A stretch of DNA of 64,000 nt from Tillus elongatus (lineage: Eukaryota > Arthropoda > Insecta > Coleoptera > Cleridae): contig OZ023268.1 of the NCBI GenBank assembly GCA_964006375.1, positions 88,230,358 to 88,294,357 of the forward strand, written 5' to 3'. This document shows, one piece after another, positions 57,423 through 64,000 of the stretch; the first letter of the stretch is position 1, and every line of letters begins with the position of its first letter. Position numbers and translations under genes: made by a program. A model generated the notes under the pieces. That model did not search any database and was not told where the DNA came from. It saw nothing but the letters and a program-made list of their open reading frames with translations.

Positions 57423-57691
57423 CGAATAGACTAAAACAACTATTATTATGCTAGTTGCCAAGCAGTTGCGAACAGCGTCATCTACGAAGGTATACAGACA
57501 GACCCCCACTGTTAAGTCTTCAATGCCTGCAACTAAAATTACATACCTGCTTTTGTAATACTGTGTGTCATTATCAAATATGCCTTCTTTGAAGGACACA
57601 CTGATTATTAAGATATCAGTTAGAACAATGAACTACGTAGAACCGGACCTACTCTATTCATCGAATAATTATTGTTGTTCAAATTTCTAAC

Positions 57692-57694
<3 letters not shown>

Positions 57695-57783
<89 letters not shown>
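57695..57783. repeat. (TA)n microsatellite
   Basis: About 44 TA units, left flank of mariner-like element 3. Confidence 0.95.
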
Positions 57784-59750
<1,967 letters not shown>

Positions 59751-59751
59751 T

Positions 59752-60251
59752 TTCGTAAGCATCTAACTAACGCGACTGCCTGACATTTTTAATTAACTTG
59801 ATTTTCTTTATCTATATGATAATTATTATCCCAAATATCCTGAGCAATACATGATTTATCAATAGTGCCAAATCTCAGTTGCGCTAAGTCTAGTTTAAAT
59901 CTAGTTTAAATAGATATTTTAGTTTGCCCAACATATTTAAGTTCACAATCTTTACAACCTATTCAATAGATTCCTGACAATGCTGTTTTATCTTTATCCT
60001 TTGGTTTATCTAGCAAATTTTGTAATGTGTTTTTTGTAGAAAATGTTAGCTGTAAATTGGCTCTCTTAAAAATTCTATTTAAACCTCTCGTAATTCGTGG
60101 TTCAAATGGTAAACAGAAAACGGTCTTGTCTGCTTTATCTTTTCTGAAAGTCGTAGATTCCGCTAACATTTTCTTTGTTTTATGCTTATTGACTAATTTT
60201 TCCACTAAGTCGACAGAATAACTATTATACTTACCAACATCTTTAATATAC
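59752..60251 (-). pseudogene. Penelope-like element 3' half: GIY-YIG region
   Basis: Minus strand from the insertion point: YIKDVGKYNSYSVDLVEKLV, NKHKTKKMLAESTTFRKDKA, PRITRGLNRIFKRANLQLTF, STKNTLQNLLDKPKDKDKTA, LSGIY then a stop in place of the next codon, IGCKDCELKYVGQTKISI. So the linker after reverse transcriptase and the GIY-YIG endonuclease are present, with a nonsense change inside the GIY-YIG core. Closely related to the copy at 4,775. Confidence 0.8.
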
Positions 60252-61557
60252 TTTTTTTTTAAATTTCAACAACACACCACGAGGGCTTACAGCCTAAATA
60301 CTATCGTACCGTGGGTGTTGACAATGAGGAAAGAGGCAGCTTGTTAATTCTGGACTTGAAGGTTTGGAGGTTCGGAGGAGAAGGAAAAACATGTGCCGGC
60401 AAGGAATTCCACAACTTGGAAGTCCTCGGGACAAAAGAGCGGGCATAACATGATGTTCTATGTCTGGTGACCTGGACAGTAAAAGGGTGCATTCGCTCTG
60501 TTCCCCTGGTAGATCTGTTGGGGGCAGCAGGTGGGGGAACTATGGAGGAAAGCTCATCTGAGCAGTGCCTGTGCAGATATCTATAAAAGAGAGAGAGAGA
60601 GGTCACCAACGGCACGTCGGTGGGCAAGGGATGGCAGCCTTTGGGTGAGGGTAGGGTCACCGATGAGACGTATAGTTCTCTTTTGAATGGAGTCCAGGAT
60701 AGAGAGTGTAGAAGCGGCAGCCGCACCCCAGATGTGGGAGCAGTATTCGAGGTTTGGCCTTATTTGTGAAGTATATAAGGTATAGAGATTAGCTGGTGAA
60801 AAGTATTTGCGAGCCCGGAAGAGGAAACCTAATTTCTTAGCAGCCGCTTCTGCTATTGATGTGACATGTTGGTGCCAATTAAGATTTCGATCCACAGAAA
60901 TGCCAACAAGAGAAAAGGACTCATTACTTTGAATAACTTGGTTGTTCATTGTGATGGGTTTAGGGCTGGTGTATCTCTTGTGAGAAAGAAAGCAATACTT
61001 AGTTTTGGTGGGGTTGAATTGTACAAGATTTCTACTTCCCCAGTCTAATATTTTTTGGAGATCCACGGAGACAGAACCCTCCATGAGTCTGCGATCCTCA
61101 TCTAATTGGGCTAAAGAGACATGCTTAGAATATTGTATATTTGAATGGAGGGTGCTGTCGTCCGCGTAGCTGTGAACTGGGTTGGATGTGCTAGAGATGA
61201 GGTCATTGATGTGAAGAAGAAACAAAGTAGGGGCTAAAGCCGAACCTTGAGGAACTCCTGCATTAATTGGATACAGTTTAGAAGAATGGCCACCACAACA
61301 ACAGATATGCTCCTGTTGGAGAGGAAATTTGCTGTCCACATACAGAGTTTTGGTGATAGGCCATATGACGGAAGTTTATTAAGCAGCGCTGCGTGCCAGA
61401 CCTGGTCGAATGCTTTGGATATGTCTAGAGCAACAATCTGGGACTCACCGTGTTGTTCCATAGACTTGTTCTAAGAATGGGTGACAAAGGAAATGAGGTC
61501 GACAGTCGATCTGCGCTGGCGGAATCCATACTGCCTGTCGTGGATTAGACTGTGTTT
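60252..61557 (-). pseudogene. CR1/Jockey-like non-LTR retrotransposon, copy 2 (inserted in Penelope)
   Basis: 5'-truncated copy with poly(A) (t run at 60,251-60,259). RT: QYGFRQRRSTVDLISFVTHS, VALDISKAFDQVWHAALLNK, INAGVPQGSALAPTLFLLHI, VHSYADDSTLHSNIQYSK (catalytic YADD intact), LVGISVDRNLNWHQHVTSIA, YTSQIRPNLEYCSHIWGAAA, RSFVPRTSKLWNSLPAHVFP. Breaks: a frame change at about 61,330, a GA-repeat slip near 60,590. Missing are the endonuclease and RT start. It splits the Penelope gene between its RT and GIY-YIG parts. Confidence 0.88.
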
Positions 61558-62439
61558 GTTTGTACCCAAGTTTTCTGTTGTATCTTTTGTTTATTTAAGG
61601 GAAACTATTAATCTATGAACCAGAAATTTTACCCTAGCTGTTTTTTGTGGAAAACTATGATGTGAGTCAATCTAAATGTAACTGACAGTAGTGGTTTCCT
61701 TTCTGTGGATGTCAAAATGTCTCTATTTTTAATAACTAATACATTAAGAAAAGGTAATTTATTAATTTCTATTTCATGCGTGAATTTAATGGAGTAAAAT
61801 TTAATGTTTAATTTGGCAATAGAATCGTCTACTTTGCATACATTTGTATTAAATACTGCAAAAACGTCGTCCACACAACGAAACCATACTCTAGGGAAAC
61901 AGTCATTTTATCTGCTAGGTCTGTTTCAAATTTACTCATGAAAAGGTCTGAAATGAATGGGACAAGGGGGTTGTCCATCGCTGTGCCATGAGTTTGTTCA
62001 AAAAATTAATTATTAAATTGAAAAATATTTACTCAGGCAAATATTTCTTAAATTTATATATTCTTTGCAGACCTCTTCATCTATCTTGTTCATTTTTAAC
62101 AAATGGTCTAAATCCGTTAGCGTTTCTTTTATGGGAACACTGGGAAATAAAACCTCGCCTTCAACCGATTTAAAATTTCTAACTTTATTAATAAATTAAA
62201 GTGAATTTGAAAGTGAATTGTTTTTGTTTAATCTGCAAACTTTTAAATTCGCTTGGTAACTATTCCGATTTTCCGGGTTTATGGATTTTTGGGAGACAAT
62301 ACTTTTTAGGAACTATAGGATTTGAAACTTGTAACTTTTTCCCTAAATCTTTTGTAATAAGATTATGACGTCTCTTTAAATTGTTTTTAACTGCTGAAAT
62401 GATTTTTGGAAGAGAGAGAGAGAGAGAGAGAGAGCTTCG
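61558..62439 (-). pseudogene. Penelope-like element 5' half: reverse transcriptase
   Basis: Minus strand, read downwards: FEQTHGTAMDNPLVPFISDL, FMSKFETDLADKM, then after a frame change the catalytic block ending in MDDVFAVF (family YVDD), LNIKFYSIKFTHEIEINKLP, FLNVLVIKNRDILTFDIHRK (in part), ETTTVSYI, SHHSFPQKTARVKFLVHRLI. The order GTAMGNPLSP, YVDD, LPFLDVL, YRK..., H..lqhK.a....L..R is that of Penelope RT. The N-terminal part (62,150-62,439) is poorly readable. The frame continues into 60,251 across the CR1/Jockey-like insertion. Confidence 0.8.
62411..62436. repeat. (GA)n microsatellite
   Basis: ggaagagagagagagagaga type run of about 26 bases near the 5' end of the Penelope-like element. 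Confidence 0.9.
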
Positions 62440-62515
62440 TCTGAATTGGGTTCTCCAAATTGTACTTATCAGTGCTCATCACAGGTTCCAATCTTCACTT
62501 ACAGAACAAATCATT
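62440..62515 (+). repeat. Inverted terminal-repeat fragment at the 5' side of the Penelope-like element
   Basis: ttgggttctccaaattgtac, 'ttatcagtgctcatcacagg', 'ttccaatcttcactta' is the family-1 repeat tail, opposite in orientation to the Penelope gene, as at 4,683. No ribozyme core is included. Confidence 0.65.
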
Positions 62516-63910
62516 TAAATCTTAAGCAGCATAGAAACGCTTAAGAATCGCTGTATGACCTATGGTTATACTTTTTAAAGTGTCAACTACAGGAATCTGT
62601 AAATTTTCGATAGACGTAGCCTTATGTTGGTTGTTAGAAATTTTCAACGCCTTCTAGAGGTCAAATTTAAACGAACGCATGTTACTAGGAAAGGGTACTT
62701 TATTTTTTAAATTTTGGAGTCATATTTTGATGTAAAGGTATACTGTAAGCTGCAAGGTTATGATTAGATGTCAGTTACCGAAACAAAGTTACCACTAATT
62801 ATTAATGATTTAACGAACAACAAAACAGTTGCATAATTTGACAAACAGTCTTTGGGCGGGAGATACAGAATTATGAGGAAACACATACCTAACAGTAAAG
62901 AAAGTGTAGCAAATACAATACAAGGGATTTTTTAGTTATCAAAGTAATTTGATATATAGTTATAAATGACTATCTAAAATACACTTTTACATATATTCTA
63001 ATAGAACGAGTGAATATAGTTTTAACAGCGAGAATGATTCACATATACAAGGTACTAAGGGTATAAAGCATAAATTATACTTTAGCTTTTCTATCCTGAC
63101 AATGACAGAGTTCACAAAGCACCATCAGTTGAATAGTTGTGTCAACACATGTCCCGCTGAGTTACTGCTGGAACTTAACTGTTGCCGATTGGTCAAAACG
63201 GCAGACAAACGTCACAAAATAGTGCTTGAAATCAACACTTTGTTCAACAGTTTCCAACTGCTGAAATCTATCGGCTGTTGGCGCCTGTGAACTTAGCCAT
63301 TATCATATAAACAAACAAAGCATTTTACCAAGTGATGTTTGAATTACTTTTCTTTGAAAAAAATAAAATATTACACAGACACTGATCAACATAATTAGAG
63401 TACTTGTTTAGACGTCTACATACAGGGCCGGATCCAGATATTTTTTCTGGGGAGGTACAAGGTGTGATGGAAACTCCACAGGACCCAAAAAACCGTATTA
63501 AAGTCCATGCTCTTTGCCTACTTCTAACCGTCTGGGGAGGGGGGGGGGGTCTGCAGGGGCCCTTGTCTACATACATCTGTTAAAGGAAATGATTAACATA
63601 TGATTTTTTCCTTATTTTGTATTTTAGACTATTACTGACAAAGTTCAGAAAAAATTACGACGAATCATCTACCTGTCTTGTTTCTACAGACGCTCTAATG
63701 CAGAAAATGTTTCAAAATAGAGTAGTTTTTGACCGTAAAACAAAAAACCATTAATAATGAAAGTGGTTCTTCTACACGATAAATCACATTTAAATAATTT
63801 TACTGCCTGTGGATTTTAGTAAGTCAAACATGCGTTAACTAAGTGATGTTACAGTTACGAGTGCTGTGTACTCCTTGAAGATGGTCAATTTACGTGATAT
63901 GCGGCAAACC
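62516..63910. other. No gene recognised
   Basis: AT-rich sequence. A G-run (ggggagggggggggggtctg, 63,534-63,553) lies in a stretch beginning cagggccggatcc (63,423). An open stretch at 63,102-63,290 shows no known domain. Confidence 0.35.
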
Positions 63911-63911
63911 A

Positions 63912-64000
63912 GCTTTTTTTTACTTTAACGTCGGCCTATTTCCGCGACTATCACCGACGCCAGGGAGCAGTTTCACCTCACTATCCTAGAAATTTTGTCG
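63912..64000 (-). mobile_element. SINE copy 4, cut by the window end
   Basis: Minus strand: t-rich tail, then aacgtcggcctatttccgcg, atcaccgacgccagggagca, gtttcacctcactatcctag. Matches the 3' body of the SINE at 38,383; the remainder is outside the window. Confidence 0.75.

Noticed and set aside
62412..62515. Full hammerhead core at the 5' end of the Penelope-like element
   Set aside because: Only the tail of the family-1 repeat is present; CTGATGA and GAAA are missing.
63534..63553. G-run as a G-quadruplex regulatory element
   Set aside because: A single long G-run without other G-tracts near it or an adjacent gene; could be a slippage tract.

Overview
This is a eukaryotic, almost certainly insect, window: AT-rich, with long (TA)n microsatellites and packed with decayed transposable elements (TEs). 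Evidence for an arthropod is the mix of Tc1/mariner relatives, piggyBac-, pogo- and hAT-like elements, CR1/Jockey- and I/R1-like non-LTR elements, Penelope-like elements with GIY-YIG endonuclease, a tRNA-derived SINE, and TTAGG/TCAGG-type repeats. A beetle or hemipteran fits, but the sequence alone does not settle the order. Only one stretch looks like a host gene: a terminal coding exon on the minus strand at 54,033-54,761.

Layout. 0.7-8.15 kb: a pseudogene of an unclassified multi-copy protein family (parts at 1.44-2.22, 4.26-4.68 and 7.85-8.15 kb), split by two non-LTR copies (2.22-4.26 kb) and by a Penelope-like element (4.68-7.84 kb), which is itself split by a 2.3-kb mariner-like element (5.42-7.71 kb). 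9.1-22.9 kb: non-LTR scraps, related (TA)n-bearing non-coding repeats, a second mariner-like element (13.19-15.64 kb) and a hAT-like element (15.75-17.01 kb), both inside (TA)n tracts. 24-29.4 kb: DD34D mariner fragment, SINE, Jockey/CR1 and Penelope 3' ends, an LTR-type gag/protease remnant, an I-like RNase H fragment. 31-35.5 kb: a mariner-like C-terminus, a second copy of the unclassified gene (minus) split by a non-LTR insertion with a 10-bp target duplication, and further non-LTR fragments. 37.6-43.5 kb: a 3.4-kb inverted-repeat element holding a SINE and a Tc1 element, then a long-TIR MITE in (TA)n. 44.2-45.6 kb: CR1/Jockey-like copy. 46.6-49.4 kb: piggyBac-like element. 50.5-52.7 kb: pogo-like element. 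54-56 kb: host exon and two ribozyme-bearing repeats. 57.8-59.6 kb: third mariner-like element. 59.8-62.5 kb: Penelope-like element split by a second CR1/Jockey-like copy. The window ends inside a SINE.

The most notable non-coding signal is a set of hammerhead-ribozyme-like cores. Family 1 (cores at 7.75, 24.38, 27.33, 45.68, 55.08, 55.13 and 57.38 kb) belongs to the terminal repeats of the Penelope-like elements. Family 2 (11.5, 11.65 and 55.88 kb, with relatives at 47.4, 47.8 and 57.2 kb) sits in palindromic repeats with no coding sequence attached; one relative has a 13-bp target duplication. All copies carry mutations and look like fossils of recently or anciently active families. Gene parts were read by eye from translations, so family names at clade level are provisional.
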